The position numbers were made by a program, and so were the translations under genes. The notes beneath the pieces were generated by a model. It was given only the letters and a program-made list of their open reading frames with translations. It was not told the DNA's origin and did not search any database. From assembly GCF_005221385.1 (NCBI RefSeq), contig NZ_CP039903.1, forward strand, positions 1,116,001 to 1,180,000: a stretch of 64,000 nucleotides of DNA, given 5' to 3'. Origin of the DNA: Agrobacterium tumefaciens. GTDB taxonomy: Bacteria; Pseudomonadota; Alphaproteobacteria; Rhizobiales; Rhizobiaceae. Below, piece by piece: positions 12,347-21,383 of the stretch; position 1 is the first letter of the stretch, and every line of letters begins with the position of its first letter.

Positions 12347-13771
12347 ATGTTCTTTCTGGATAAGGCTGAGCCCATTTCGACGCGCGACACCTCGAACGAA
12401 TCGATCATTCCGGAGCAGGAAAAGCGCCGCGACGACATGCGTGCCGTGGTTCTCGTGCCGGTCCTCAAGCAACAGCGCGAAAATCGCGATGCGGCGGCGG
12501 CACCGGCCGCTCCCGGCCGCTCCGTCGAAGCCAAGCTTGAGGAAGCGAAGGGTCTGGCGCTCGCCATAGAGCTCGAGGTGACGCAGGGTCTCATCGTTTC
12601 CGTCAATCAGCCGCGCCCCGCCACCCTGTTCGGAACCGGCAAGATCGAGGAAATCGGTCATCTTCTGGATGAAACCAATTCCGGCCTGGTGATCGTTGAT
12701 CATCCGCTGACGCCAGTGCAGCAGCGCAATCTCGAAAAGCAATGGAATGCCAAGGTCATAGACCGCACAGGCCTGATCCTCGAAATCTTCGGCCGTCGCG
12801 CTTCCACCAAGGAAGGCACACTGCAGGTTGATCTTGCACATCTGAATTACCAGAAGGGCCGCCTCGTCCGAAGCTGGACCCACCTTGAACGCCAGCGCGG
12901 TGGTGCAGGTTTCATGGGTGGTCCGGGTGAAACCCAGATCGAGGCCGACAGACGCCTGCTGCAGGATCGCATCGTCAAGCTCGAGAAGGAATTGGAGCAG
13001 GTGGTGCGTACCCGCCAGCTTCACCGCGCCAAGCGCCGCAAGGTGCCGCATCCGATCGTCGCACTGGTCGGTTACACCAATGCCGGCAAATCCACGCTGT
13101 TCAACCGCATCACCGGGGCGGGTGTTCTGGCGGAGGACATGCTGTTCGCCACGCTCGACCCAACCTTGCGGCGCATGAAGCTGCCGCATGGCCGCACGGT
13201 TATATTGTCTGATACCGTTGGCTTCATTTCCGACCTGCCGACGCATCTCGTCGCCGCTTTCCGTGCGACGCTGGAAGAGGTGCTTGAAGCCGATCTCGTT
13301 CTGCATGTGCGTGATATGTCCGATCCGGACAATGCCGCCCAGTCTGCGGATGTGCTGCGTATTCTCAGCGATCTCGGCATCGACGAGAAGGAAGCCGAAA
13401 AGCGCATCATCGAGGTCTGGAACAAGGTCGACCGTCTGGAGCCGGAAGCGCATGACGCCATCATGCAGCGCGCCGAAGGCCGCTCTGATATCCGCGCCGT
13501 TTCGGCGATCACGGGCGAGGGCGTTGATGCCCTGATGGAAGAGATTTCAAAGCGCCTGTCCGGCGTGCTGACGGAAACGACCGTTGTCTTGTCCGTCGAG
13601 CAATTGCCGTTGATCTCCTGGGTCTATAGCAACTCCATCGTCGATAACCGTGAAGACCATGAGGACGGATCGGTTGCGCTGGATGTCCGCCTGTCGGAAG
13701 CACAGGCGGTGGAACTGGAGCGGAAGCTTGGAAAAGCAACCGTCCGCGAGCGGGAAGACTGGGAGCGATGA
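12347..13771 (+). CDS. hflX: Ribosome-associated GTPase HflX
   Basis: GTPase of 474 aa that splits or rescues stalled ribosomes in bacteria. The N-terminal HflX domain (about residues 30-200) carries the glycine-rich segment RGGAGFMGGPGETQIEADRR. The G domain has Walker A GYTNAGKSTL near 245, G3 DTVGFISDLP and G4 NKVD. The N-terminus is about 30 residues longer than the conserved core; the ATG at 12347 is the first in frame, but an internal Met (MRAVVLVPVL) is an alternative. A palindromic repeat lies just downstream and may serve as 3' structure. Confidence 0.94.
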   Translation: MFFLDKAEPISTRDTSNESIIPEQEKRRDDMRAVVLVPVLKQQRENRDAAAAPAAPGRSVEAKLEEAKGLALAIELEVTQGLIVSVNQPRPATLFGTGKIEEIGHLLDETNSGLVIVDHPLTPVQQRNLEKQWNAKVIDRTGLILEIFGRRASTKEGTLQVDLAHLNYQKGRLVRSWTHLERQRGGAGFMGGPGETQIEADRRLLQDRIVKLEKELEQVVRTRQLHRAKRRKVPHPIVALVGYTNAGKSTLFNRITGAGVLAEDMLFATLDPTLRRMKLPHGRTVILSDTVGFISDLPTHLVAAFRATLEEVLEADLVLHVRDMSDPDNAAQSADVLRILSDLGIDEKEAEKRIIEVWNKVDRLEPEAHDAIMQRAEGRSDIRAVSAITGEGVDALMEEISKRLSGVLTETTVVLSVEQLPLISWVYSNSIVDNREDHEDGSVALDVRLSEAQAVELERKLGKATVREREDWER

Positions 13772-13807
13772 GCGCTTCGATGATGGTAAGATCTCGTCAT
13801 ATTCGAC

Positions 13808-13891
13808 GTCATCCTCGGGCTTGTCCCGAGGATCTGCCACGGTATTCAAAATCGATGGGTAGCAGATGCTCGGGACAAGCCCGAGCATGAC
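13808..13891. repeat. RIME-like palindromic intergenic repeat
   Basis: Two 30-base arms (13808-13837 and 13862-13891) are inverted copies of each other with two differences. Each arm also contains its own hairpin, CTCGGG-CTTGT-CCCGAG. The layout GTCAT...ATCTGC / GCAGAT...ATGAC is like the rhizobial intergenic mosaic/RIME palindromes. It lies between convergent hflX and mazG, where such elements usually sit, and could stabilise or end both transcripts. The family assignment rests on pattern recall. Confidence 0.8.
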
Positions 13892-13967
13892 GGAGGAGAG
13901 GTTTGCGGCCTCTATAAACAATCCTCGAAGCGCTTAGCACGCCTGCCTTTAATGCATATCCAAGCGA

Positions 13968-14813
13968 TCACGAAGAAACCGTATCAAGCGAGCGTTCAAT
14001 GCGCTTGGCTGCCTGCCAGAGGTCTTCCATTCTTTCAAGGCTCGCCGCTTGAAGTGTCTCGCCATTATCGTTGAGCGATGTCTCGATGTGATTGAAACGC
14101 CTGCGGAATTTCGTGTTGGTGCCGCGCAGCGCATTCTCCGGATCGGCCTTGACGTGGCGGCCAATATTGACCAGCGCGAAGATCAGGTCGCCAAGTTCGT
14201 CAGAAACCTTCTCCGGCCTGCCTTCCGCCAGCGCCTCGCGCAGCTCGGCGATTTCCTCTTCGATCTTGTCGAGAATGGGTGCCGGGTCCGACCAGTCGAA
14301 ACCAACGCGCGCCGCCTGTTCCTGCAGCTTCAAAGCCTCGGTCAGCGCCGGCTGGCTGCGCTGCACACCCCCCAGAAAGCCGGACTTGAAATCCTCGGTA
14401 ATACCCCGGCGCGCACGGCGCTCCGCACGCTCACGTTTTTCTTCAGCCTTGATCTGGTCCCATTGCAGCTTGACCGTTTCCGGCGTGTCGGCACTGGAGA
14501 CGGCGAAAACATGCGGGTGACGACGGATCATCTTCGAGGTGACGGCATGCACCACGTCACCGAAAGCGAATTCGCCCATTTCTTCCGCTATGCGGGCATG
14601 GAAAACCACCTGCAGAAGAAGGTCACCCAGCTCGTCGCACAGATCGTCCGTATCCTTGCGCTCGATGGCATCGGCAACTTCATAGGCCTCTTCGATGGTG
14701 TAAGGCTTGATCGTCTCGAAGGTCTGAACGACGTCCCACGGGCAGCCGGTTTCCGGCTGGCGAAGCGCCTCCATGATCTCGATCAGGCGGGAAATATCCT
14801 TCGAGGCTTCCAT
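13968..14813 (-). CDS. mazG: Nucleoside triphosphate pyrophosphohydrolase MazG
   Basis: House-cleaning NTP pyrophosphohydrolase of 281 aa with two MazG repeats. The first (about residues 5-115) has the metal-binding pattern EEAYEV and DELGDLLLQ. The second (about 160-260) has EEEIAELREA and DELGDLIFA. The family hydrolyses canonical and aberrant NTPs to NMPs. I use the ATG at 14813 because the conserved region starts there and AAAGG lies upstream; an in-frame ATG nine codons earlier has no clear ribosome binding site. Confidence 0.94.
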   Translation of the reverse strand: MEASKDISRLIEIMEALRQPETGCPWDVVQTFETIKPYTIEEAYEVADAIERKDTDDLCDELGDLLLQVVFHARIAEEMGEFAFGDVVHAVTSKMIRRHPHVFAVSSADTPETVKLQWDQIKAEEKRERAERRARRGITEDFKSGFLGGVQRSQPALTEALKLQEQAARVGFDWSDPAPILDKIEEEIAELREALAEGRPEKVSDELGDLIFALVNIGRHVKADPENALRGTNTKFRRRFNHIETSLNDNGETLQAASLERMEDLWQAAKRIERSLDTVSS

Positions 14814-14881
14814 CGTATCTAAACCTTTGTTTTTACGCATTTCTGCACGGAAATCCGGGCCGCACCCTTGACGGAAATTCT

Positions 14882-15469
14882 CTAGTTCAGCGGAATATCG
14901 TTGTCGCTCTTCGATGACTGATAGCTGATCGAGAGATCATCGTAAGCTGCCTTGATGCGGGCCGTCTGCGCCTTCAACGTGGTTTTCAACGGATCGTCCT
15001 CGCCTTCAACCAGATCGGCGATGAAGAAAGAGTTCCAGAAGGCGTTGTTGCGGCGATAACCGCCCGGCTCCAGCCCGAATACCTCTTTCAGGATTTTCAG
15101 ATCATGCGGAATTGCAAAAGCATCGCGTGAATCCTCATGGCTGAAGAAGGAATAGAAATTGTCGAATCCGGCCCAGGTGATGGCGGACATGCACATGGTG
15201 CAGGGTTCATGGGTGGAAAGGAAAATCAGGTCCTTGGTGTTCGGCTTTTCACCCAGTTCGTAAAACCGCTTCAGCGTGTGCACTTCGCCGTGCCAGAGAG
15301 GGTTTTCGAGCTCATTATTCGTCTCGGCGACCACCAGCGAAAGATCAGATTTGCGCAGGATCGCCGCACCGAAAACCTTGTTGCCCAAGCTCACACCGCG
15401 GGCCGTCAAGGGCAGGATATCGTGCTCGATGACGTCGAGAAGGCGGGAAGCGAGGCTGTGGCTGGTCAA
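14882..15469 (-). CDS. CMP/dCMP-type zinc nucleoside deaminase
   Basis: Zinc-dependent deaminase of 195 aa. The active site is visible as H-x-E in LWHGEVHTLKRF (about residue 60) and P-C-x-x-C in HEPCTMCMSAITWAG (about 93). This fits the cytidine/guanine/tRNA-adenosine deaminase superfamily; the substrate cannot be read from sequence. It is longer at the C-terminus than TadA, and the second cysteine motif is CTMC. Same strand as mazG, 68 bases upstream of it. Divergent from cysG across 262 bases. Confidence 0.85.
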   Translation of the reverse strand: MTSHSLASRLLDVIEHDILPLTARGVSLGNKVFGAAILRKSDLSLVVAETNNELENPLWHGEVHTLKRFYELGEKPNTKDLIFLSTHEPCTMCMSAITWAGFDNFYSFFSHEDSRDAFAIPHDLKILKEVFGLEPGGYRRNNAFWNSFFIADLVEGEDDPLKTTLKAQTARIKAAYDDLSISYQSSKSDNDIPLN

Positions 15470-15731
15470 GGGTCTGATCCTTCGTGCCGCTTTAAAGAAA
15501 GCGGTATTCGCATGGAGAAAACGACAGAAAATGGTCCTTCCTTGTTCGGCGCGAGGACCCGGTTTGTCAAGGGATTCTCATGGGTTTGAGGGCGCCCTGA
15601 CAGGGCCAAAACAGGGGTGGCGGTTTGTTTTCCTCAAAAACAGGGGTGTTCGAGAAATAAAAATCCAAGCGCTGGAAAGGCTTGAATTTCTGTTTCTTCA
15701 ATCTTGCGCCGCAATGCGGGATATATGTCCA

Positions 15732-17195
15732 ATGCACAACGAACATGATTTTTCCACAGCTGGCGACCGCCTTTCGACCTTCCCCGCTTTCTTCCGGGTT
15801 GAGGGGCGGCAGGTCGCCGTCTTTGGAAATGGAGACGAGGCTTTCGCCAAGGTAAGGCTTCTCGCCAACACCAATGCGCATATCATTGTTTACGCCGATC
15901 AGCCGGAGGCGGATTTTGCCGGCTATATCACCGAAAATGGTATCGATCATCGGGCGTTCTCTTTCGCCGCTGAGCTGATCGAGGGTGCAACGCTGGTTTT
16001 TGCCGCCACCGGAGACGAGGCGCTGGACCGCGAAATCGTATCCGCCGCGCGTGCGAAGAAAATTCCCGCAAATGCGGTGGATCAGCCCGAATTTTGCGAT
16101 TTCTTCACCCCGGCGCTTGTCGCCCGCGCACCCATCGCCATCGCCATCGGCACGGAAGGGGCAGGCCCGGTTCTTGCCCAGATGATCCGCGCCCGCATCG
16201 ACCAGATGCTGTCGCCGTCACTCGGAAAACTCGCACGGCTTGCGGTGCAGTATCGTGATGCGGCCGAGGAGAATGTGCCCAGGGGCGCCTTGCGGCGCAA
16301 TTTCTGGCGTCGGTTCTTTTCGGGTGCGGTTGCGGATGCTGTCGCTCTCGGTAATACCTCTTCCGCCCGTCATGCCGCAGATCGCCTGCTGCAATCGCCG
16401 GAACGCAGCGAAGGTCGTGTCTGGCTTGTTGGCGCCGGTCCCGGTGCGGAAGATCTGCTGACGCTGCGTGCACAGCGCGTGCTGATGGAAGCCGATGTGA
16501 TCGTCTATGATGCCCTGGTACCGCAGGCGATCGTCGATATGGGCCGCCGCGATGCCGAACGCCTGTCTGTCGGCAAGCGCAAGGGCTGCCACAGCAAGTC
16601 GCAGGAAGAGATCAACCGTCTGCTGGTGCGTCTTGGCCGGGATGGCAAGCGTGTCGTGCGCCTCAAATCCGGCGATCCTCTGGTTTATGGCCGGGCAGGC
16701 GAGGAAATGGCGGCGCTGCGCAATGCCGGCATCGGTTACGAGATCGTGCCGGGCATCACCTCCGCCTTCGCCGCCGCTGCGGATTTCGAATTGCCGCTGA
16801 CGTTGCGCGGTGTGGCTTCGTCGCTGATTTTCACCACCGGCCACGATCTGACCGGCGATGTCCTGCCCGATTGGGCCCGTCTTGCCGTTTCCGGCGCAAC
16901 AATCGCCGTTTATATGGGCCGCAGCGTTGCCGCCTCGGTGGCGACGCGGCTGATCGAAGCGGGGTTGGGTGTGGAAACCACCGTCGCCGTCATTGAAAAC
17001 GCCAGCCGTGCGGATCGCCGCCTGCTGCATGGCACATTGAACGATCTGCCCGATCTGGAACATCGCGATGAACTGACCGGGCCGGTCATGGTCATCATCG
17101 GTGATGCGGTGGCGGGCGCCAATTTCGACAGGTCCGAGGCGCTTGCATTGTCAGCGCAGCCGGCGGATTTCAAACGGGAGTACGTAAATGGTTGA
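15732..17195 (+). CDS. cysG: Siroheme synthase CysG (trifunctional)
   Basis: Siroheme synthase of 487 aa. N-terminal precorrin-2 dehydrogenase/ferrochelatase part (about residues 10-200; Rossmann segment RQVAVFGNGDEAFAKVRLL) and C-terminal uroporphyrinogen-III methyltransferase (about 215-460; VWLVGAGPGAEDLLTLRA, VYDALV, RLKSGDPLVYGR). It makes siroheme for the sulfite reductase encoded two genes downstream. The start is uncertain: ATG at 15732 or at 15714, both in frame, neither with a strong ribosome binding site. The open frame extends far upstream but lacks family similarity there. Overlaps the next gene by 8 bases. Confidence 0.95.
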   Translation: MHNEHDFSTAGDRLSTFPAFFRVEGRQVAVFGNGDEAFAKVRLLANTNAHIIVYADQPEADFAGYITENGIDHRAFSFAAELIEGATLVFAATGDEALDREIVSAARAKKIPANAVDQPEFCDFFTPALVARAPIAIAIGTEGAGPVLAQMIRARIDQMLSPSLGKLARLAVQYRDAAEENVPRGALRRNFWRRFFSGAVADAVALGNTSSARHAADRLLQSPERSEGRVWLVGAGPGAEDLLTLRAQRVLMEADVIVYDALVPQAIVDMGRRDAERLSVGKRKGCHSKSQEEINRLLVRLGRDGKRVVRLKSGDPLVYGRAGEEMAALRNAGIGYEIVPGITSAFAAAADFELPLTLRGVASSLIFTTGHDLTGDVLPDWARLAVSGATIAVYMGRSVAASVATRLIEAGLGVETTVAVIENASRADRRLLHGTLNDLPDLEHRDELTGPVMVIIGDAVAGANFDRSEALALSAQPADFKREYVNG

Positions 17196-17502
17196 CAAGG
17201 TTTTGACCGCCAATCGTCTGGGCGATGGTATCGCCGTCTGGCTCGACGCCAATGGTGACTGGACGGAGAACCTGCAGGGCGCCATCGTTGCCCGCCATGC
17301 GGAGGCCGTCGCTTCGTTCGAGGAAATCGGCAAGCGTGATTTTTCCGCCAATAAGGTGGTCGATGTGGCCATCGTTGACGTGGTGGAGGAGAATGGCAAG
17401 CTCTGGCCGACCCGGCTTCGCGAGCGCATTCGCGCTGCTGGCCCCACCGTGCACTATGCCACCGGCTTCAAGCCGGCCGATGCAGCATTTATCGCAGTCT
17501 GA
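17188..17502 (+). CDS. DUF2849 protein of the sulfite-reduction operon
   Basis: Protein of 104 aa matching my recall of DUF2849, a short family found between cysG and cysI in alphaproteobacteria. The pattern VLTANRLGDGIAVWLD near the N-terminus is typical. No catalytic motif or signal peptide is seen. It overlaps cysG by 8 bases and ends 8 bases before cysI, so it is translated within this operon. Its role is unknown; association with siroheme sulfite reductase is inferred from context only. Confidence 0.88.
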   Translation: MVDKVLTANRLGDGIAVWLDANGDWTENLQGAIVARHAEAVASFEEIGKRDFSANKVVDVAIVDVVEENGKLWPTRLRERIRAAGPTVHYATGFKPADAAFIAV

Positions 17503-17510
17503 GGAAGAAT

Positions 17511-19181
17511 ATGTACCGTTACGACGAGTTCGATCACGCATTTGTTGAAGGCCGCGTGGCGCAGTTTCGCGATCAGGTCGAGCGCCGGCTGTCCGGCGAG
17601 CTGGCCGAGGACGCATTCAAGCCGCTGCGCCTGATGAACGGCGTTTATCTCCAGCTGCATGCCTATATGCTGCGCGTCGCCATTCCCTACGGTACGCTGA
17701 ATTCGCAACAGATGCGGATGTTGGCCCATATCGCCCGCAAATATGACCGGGGGTACGGCCACTTCACCACCCGCCAGAACATTCAGTATAATTGGCCGAA
17801 GCTCTCCGATACACCGGATATCCTGTCCGAACTGGCAAGCGTGGAAATGCACGCGCTGCAGACGTCGGGCAACTGCATTCGCAATGTGACCGCCGATCAT
17901 TTCGCTGGCGCGGCCGCCGATGAGGTCGCTGATCCGCGCCCCTATGCGGAAATTCTGCGCCAATGGTCTTCCGTGCATCCGGAATTCTCGTTCCTGCCGC
18001 GCAAGTTCAAGATCGCGGTAACGGGTGCCGAGCGCGATCGCGCCGCCATTCAGGTCCATGATATCGGCCTGCATCTGAAAAAGAACGACAAGGGCGAGAT
18101 TGGTTTTGCCGTTTATGTCGGTGGCGGGCAGGGCCGCACGCCGATGATCGCCAAGAAAATCCGCGACTTCCTGCCGGAAGAGGACCTGTTGTCCTACACC
18201 ACGGCGATCATGCGCGTTTATAACCTGCACGGCCGCCGTGACAATAAATACAAGGCGCGCATCAAGATCCTCGTGCATGAAACCGGCGCGGAAGAGCTGT
18301 CCCGCCAGGTCGAGGTCGAGTTCGCCGAGCTGAAAAACACCGAATTGAAGCTGCCGGATGCCGATATTGCGGCGATCTCCGCTTATTTCGCGCCACCGGA
18401 ACTGAAGAACCGCCCCGAAGGCTGGGAAAGCCTGGCGCGCTGGAAGAAGGCGGATGAGGGTTTTGCCCGTTTCGTTGACCAGAATGTCCAGCCGCACAAG
18501 CACCCCGACTACGGTATGGTGACCATTTCACTGAAGCCGATCGGTGGTATTCCAGGCGATGCGACGGACGAGCAGATGGAACTCGTCGCTGATATTGCCG
18601 AAGAATACGCTTTCGACGAAATCCGCATCAGCCACGAGCAGAACATCATCCTGCCGCATGTGGCGCTTGCCGATCTCGAGCCGGTCTATCGTGCGCTGGC
18701 GGGTGCTGGCCTTGCTACCGCCAATGCCGGCCTCATCACCGATATCATTGCCTGTCCCGGGCTGGACTATTGTGCGCTTGCCAATGCGCGCTCCATTCCG
18801 GTGGCGCAGGAAATTTCTACCCGTTTCGGCGCTCCGGAGCGTCAGGCGGAAATCGGCGAGCTGAAGATCAAGATTTCCGGCTGCATCAACGCCTGCGGCC
18901 ATCACCATGTCGGCCATATCGGCCTGCTGGGGGTGGAGAAAAAGGGTGCCGAGCTTTACCAGATCACGCTCGGCGGATCGGGTGACGAAAACACCTCGAT
19001 CGGTGAGATCATCGGCCGTGGTTTTGAGCCGGACAGGGTAACCGACGCCATTGAAACCATAGTCGATACCTATCTGGGGCTTCGTCTGTCGAAAGAGGAA
19101 ATCTTCCTCGATGCCTATCGCCGCGTCGGACCGCAGCCTTTCAAGGATGCGCTCTACGGTTCCGCCGCCGAAGCCGCCTGA
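17511..19181 (+). CDS. cysI: Siroheme/4Fe-4S sulfite reductase hemoprotein
   Basis: Assimilatory sulfite (or nitrite) reductase of 556 aa reducing sulfite to sulfide. The cluster/siroheme ligands are visible as CPGLDYC near residue 418 and KISGCINACGHHHVGHIG near 457. GHFTTRQNIQYNW and ISHEQNIILP near 82 and 377 are siroheme-binding regions. Sequence alone does not fully separate sulfite from nitrite reductase, but cysG, DUF2849 and DUF934 in the same run favour sulfite. GAGGAAG lies just upstream of the ATG. Confidence 0.94.
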   Translation: MYRYDEFDHAFVEGRVAQFRDQVERRLSGELAEDAFKPLRLMNGVYLQLHAYMLRVAIPYGTLNSQQMRMLAHIARKYDRGYGHFTTRQNIQYNWPKLSDTPDILSELASVEMHALQTSGNCIRNVTADHFAGAAADEVADPRPYAEILRQWSSVHPEFSFLPRKFKIAVTGAERDRAAIQVHDIGLHLKKNDKGEIGFAVYVGGGQGRTPMIAKKIRDFLPEEDLLSYTTAIMRVYNLHGRRDNKYKARIKILVHETGAEELSRQVEVEFAELKNTELKLPDADIAAISAYFAPPELKNRPEGWESLARWKKADEGFARFVDQNVQPHKHPDYGMVTISLKPIGGIPGDATDEQMELVADIAEEYAFDEIRISHEQNIILPHVALADLEPVYRALAGAGLATANAGLITDIIACPGLDYCALANARSIPVAQEISTRFGAPERQAEIGELKIKISGCINACGHHHVGHIGLLGVEKKGAELYQITLGGSGDENTSIGEIIGRGFEPDRVTDAIETIVDTYLGLRLSKEEIFLDAYRRVGPQPFKDALYGSAAEAA

Positions 19182-19191
19182 GGAGAGTGTC

Positions 19192-19698
19192 ATGACAAAA
19201 ATCTGGAACCGCGACGGCTTCGTGGAAAACGATCCCTGGGTAATCGAAACGGAAGAGGTGAAAGCGACAGCCGTGCAAAAGCCAGTGCTGCCGCTCGCCG
19301 ATTTCCTCATCCGTGCGGCGGAAAGCAACGATACAGGCCTTGGCGTGCTGATTGCGCCGGCCGACGACGTCGCCCGTCTTGAGCCTTACCTTGACCGTAT
19401 CGACCTCGTAGCCGTGAGTTTCCCAGCCTTCAATGATGGCCGTGGTTTCAGCCACGCTTCGCTGCTGCGCAACCGCCTGGGTTTCAGAGGCGAGGTGAGG
19501 GCAGTCGGCGACGTGTTGATCGACCAGGTGCCGCCGATGCTGCGCACCGGCTTTACCAGTTTTGCGGTGACGAACGGCACGGCGATCCGCCGCCTGTCCG
19601 AAAATCGCCTGCCGGAAATCCCGGTTTATTACCAGCCGACGGCCCGGCCGGCAGCGGGCGGCGAGGCCTATAGCTGGCGTCGGCGTGCGTCTCTGTGA
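19192..19698 (+). CDS. DUF934 family protein
   Basis: Protein of 168 aa belonging to DUF934, a family found beside sulfite reductase and PAPS reductase genes. The middle segment, VSFPAFNDGRGFSHASLLR, is family-typical, as is the following RGEVRAVGDVLIDQ. A longer open frame begins inside cysI, but the ATG at 19192 has GAGGAGAG upstream and is 10 bases after the cysI stop. Function unknown; context points to sulfite/sulfate assimilation. Confidence 0.9.
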   Translation: MTKIWNRDGFVENDPWVIETEEVKATAVQKPVLPLADFLIRAAESNDTGLGVLIAPADDVARLEPYLDRIDLVAVSFPAFNDGRGFSHASLLRNRLGFRGEVRAVGDVLIDQVPPMLRTGFTSFAVTNGTAIRRLSENRLPEIPVYYQPTARPAAGGEAYSWRRRASL

Positions 19699-19846
19699 CA
19701 CGTTGCGCGGAAATATGATTTTTTGATACATATTTCCTGAGCACATAGCAGTTGTGATATTCTCATGCCTTCAAACCTCGGCAAAAATGGTATAATTGCC
19801 CGGTTGGAGAATGTCGCTTATCGAATAAGAATGGACGGAACCTGAA

Positions 19847-20659
19847 ATGAACGCGCCAGCCAAGACGGAAGATTTCGCGATCAAGATACCTGATGGTGTT
19901 TACGCCGAGACGGTTTTATCGGTGGAGCACTATACGGATCACCTGTTCCGTTTCCGCATGACGCGTCCGGCCGGCTTCCGTTTCCGTTCCGGCGAATTCG
20001 CCATGATCGGCCTGATGGTCGGAGAAAAGCCGATCTACCGCGCCTATTCCATCGCCAGCCCCGCCTGGGATGAGGAACTGGAATTCTTCTCGATCAAGGT
20101 TCCCGACGGCCCGCTGACCTCCCATCTTCAGGCGATCAAGCCCGGCGATACCGTTCTGATGCGCAAGAAGCCGACAGGCACGCTGGTTCTGGATGCGCTG
20201 ACGCCCGGCAGACGGCTCTATATGTTCTCGACCGGCACCGGCATTGCTCCTTTCGCAAGCCTGATCCGCGACCCCGAGACCTATGAAAAGTTTGAAGAGG
20301 TCATCCTCACCCATACCTGCCGCGATGTGGCCGAGCTGAAATACGGCTTCGATCTGGTTGAGGAAATCCGCAACCACGAATTCCTGAACGAGATCGTCGG
20401 CGACAAGCTCAAGCATTATGCGACGGTGACCCGCGAGGACTACCCCTTCAAGGGCCGCATCACCACGCTGATCGAAAATGGCAAGCTGTTTGCCGATCTC
20501 GGCGTTCCGGCGCTTGATCCGGAAATTGATCGCGGCATGATCTGCGGTTCCTCGGCCATGCTGAAGGACACCAAGGAACTGCTTGAAAAGGCAGGTCTGA
20601 ACGAAGGCGCCAACAACAAGCCCGCCGAATTCGTCATCGAGCGCGCTTTCGTCGGCTGA
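19847..20659 (+). CDS. fpr: Ferredoxin/flavodoxin-NADP+ reductase
   Basis: FAD-dependent ferredoxin-NADP+ reductase of 270 aa, bacterial subclass. FAD-binding RAYSIASPAWDEELEFFSI (about residue 66), then the NADP-binding part with MFSTGTGIAPFASLIRD (about 126) and ILTHTCRDVAEL. The C-terminus FVIERAFVG ends in the short extension typical of this class. It links NADPH and ferredoxin/flavodoxin pools, and could supply electrons to the CysI upstream, which lacks a CysJ partner in this window. The 148-base gap before it suggests a separate promoter. Confidence 0.95.
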   Translation: MNAPAKTEDFAIKIPDGVYAETVLSVEHYTDHLFRFRMTRPAGFRFRSGEFAMIGLMVGEKPIYRAYSIASPAWDEELEFFSIKVPDGPLTSHLQAIKPGDTVLMRKKPTGTLVLDALTPGRRLYMFSTGTGIAPFASLIRDPETYEKFEEVILTHTCRDVAELKYGFDLVEEIRNHEFLNEIVGDKLKHYATVTREDYPFKGRITTLIENGKLFADLGVPALDPEIDRGMICGSSAMLKDTKELLEKAGLNEGANNKPAEFVIERAFVG

Positions 20660-20690
20660 CGGCGCGGGTCCCACGCGAACACATTGAGAC

Positions 20691-20718
20691 AGGAGGCCCG
20701 CAACGGCCTCCTTTTTTG
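20691..20718 (+). terminator. Rho-independent terminator after fpr
   Basis: A hairpin with arms AGGAGGCC and GGCCTCCT (with loop cgcaac, slightly staggered) is followed by TTTTTTGTTTT. It lies 31 bases after the fpr stop. Confidence 0.85.
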
Positions 20719-20823
20719 TTTTAAGGCTGTTGATGAGGCCGGAACGGCAAATCGTCGGACTGGAACATCCGGAGGCGATGGCGCGTTATCGTTCGAAGGA
20801 AACCGAACCGGCGAAACCGTCCA

Positions 20824-21339
20824 ATGGAAAAAACAGAAAGAATACGCACCACCATCATTGCTTTTGCAGCGAGCCTTTTCACCGCGCTGCCGGCAGTCGC
20901 CGATGAAAGCGCGTTTCTGTCATCACTCGAGGGTACATGGACTGGCAAGGGCACGGTGATCACCCGTATCGGCGCGCCGGCCGTCAACGTTAATTGTACG
21001 CTGAATTCCGATGCACGGCAGACAGCTTTGCGCATGTCTGGTACCTGCCGTGGGCTTCTGGTGGTAAAGCGGGCGATTGCAGCCGATCTCGCCGCCAGCG
21101 GCGCGCGTTACAGCGGCACCTACACAGGCCCGTCCGGCCGCCCTTCGGCACTGGCGGGCAATCGCCGGGGAAATGCGATCAATCTGACCGTTCGCTGGAA
21201 CCGTGATATCAACGGTGACCGTGTCGCCGCCATGACAATCGAGAAGGTCGGCAATAATGGCCTGCGGCTGCGTACCACCGACAAAGACGGCAGGACCGGA
21301 AAGACGGTAGTGACGAGCGATATCCAGCTGGTGCGTTAA
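20824..21339 (+). CDS. Secreted protein of unknown function
   Basis: Protein of 171 aa with a Sec signal peptide: charged MEKTERIR, hydrophobic core TTIIAFAASLFTAL and likely cleavage after PAVA (about residue 26). The mature part starts SAFLSSLEGTWTGKGTV, a pattern seen in small periplasmic beta-rich (lipocalin-like) proteins of rhizobia. Two cysteines (about 59 and 75) could form a disulfide. No enzyme motif seen. Preceded by the fpr terminator, so it is separately transcribed. Confidence 0.75.
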   Translation: MEKTERIRTTIIAFAASLFTALPAVADESAFLSSLEGTWTGKGTVITRIGAPAVNVNCTLNSDARQTALRMSGTCRGLLVVKRAIAADLAASGARYSGTYTGPSGRPSALAGNRRGNAINLTVRWNRDINGDRVAAMTIEKVGNNGLRLRTTDKDGRTGKTVVTSDIQLVR

Positions 21340-21383
21340 CTGGATTCAGCTGATTTTGACGGCGCACATGAGCGTCCGGTTTC

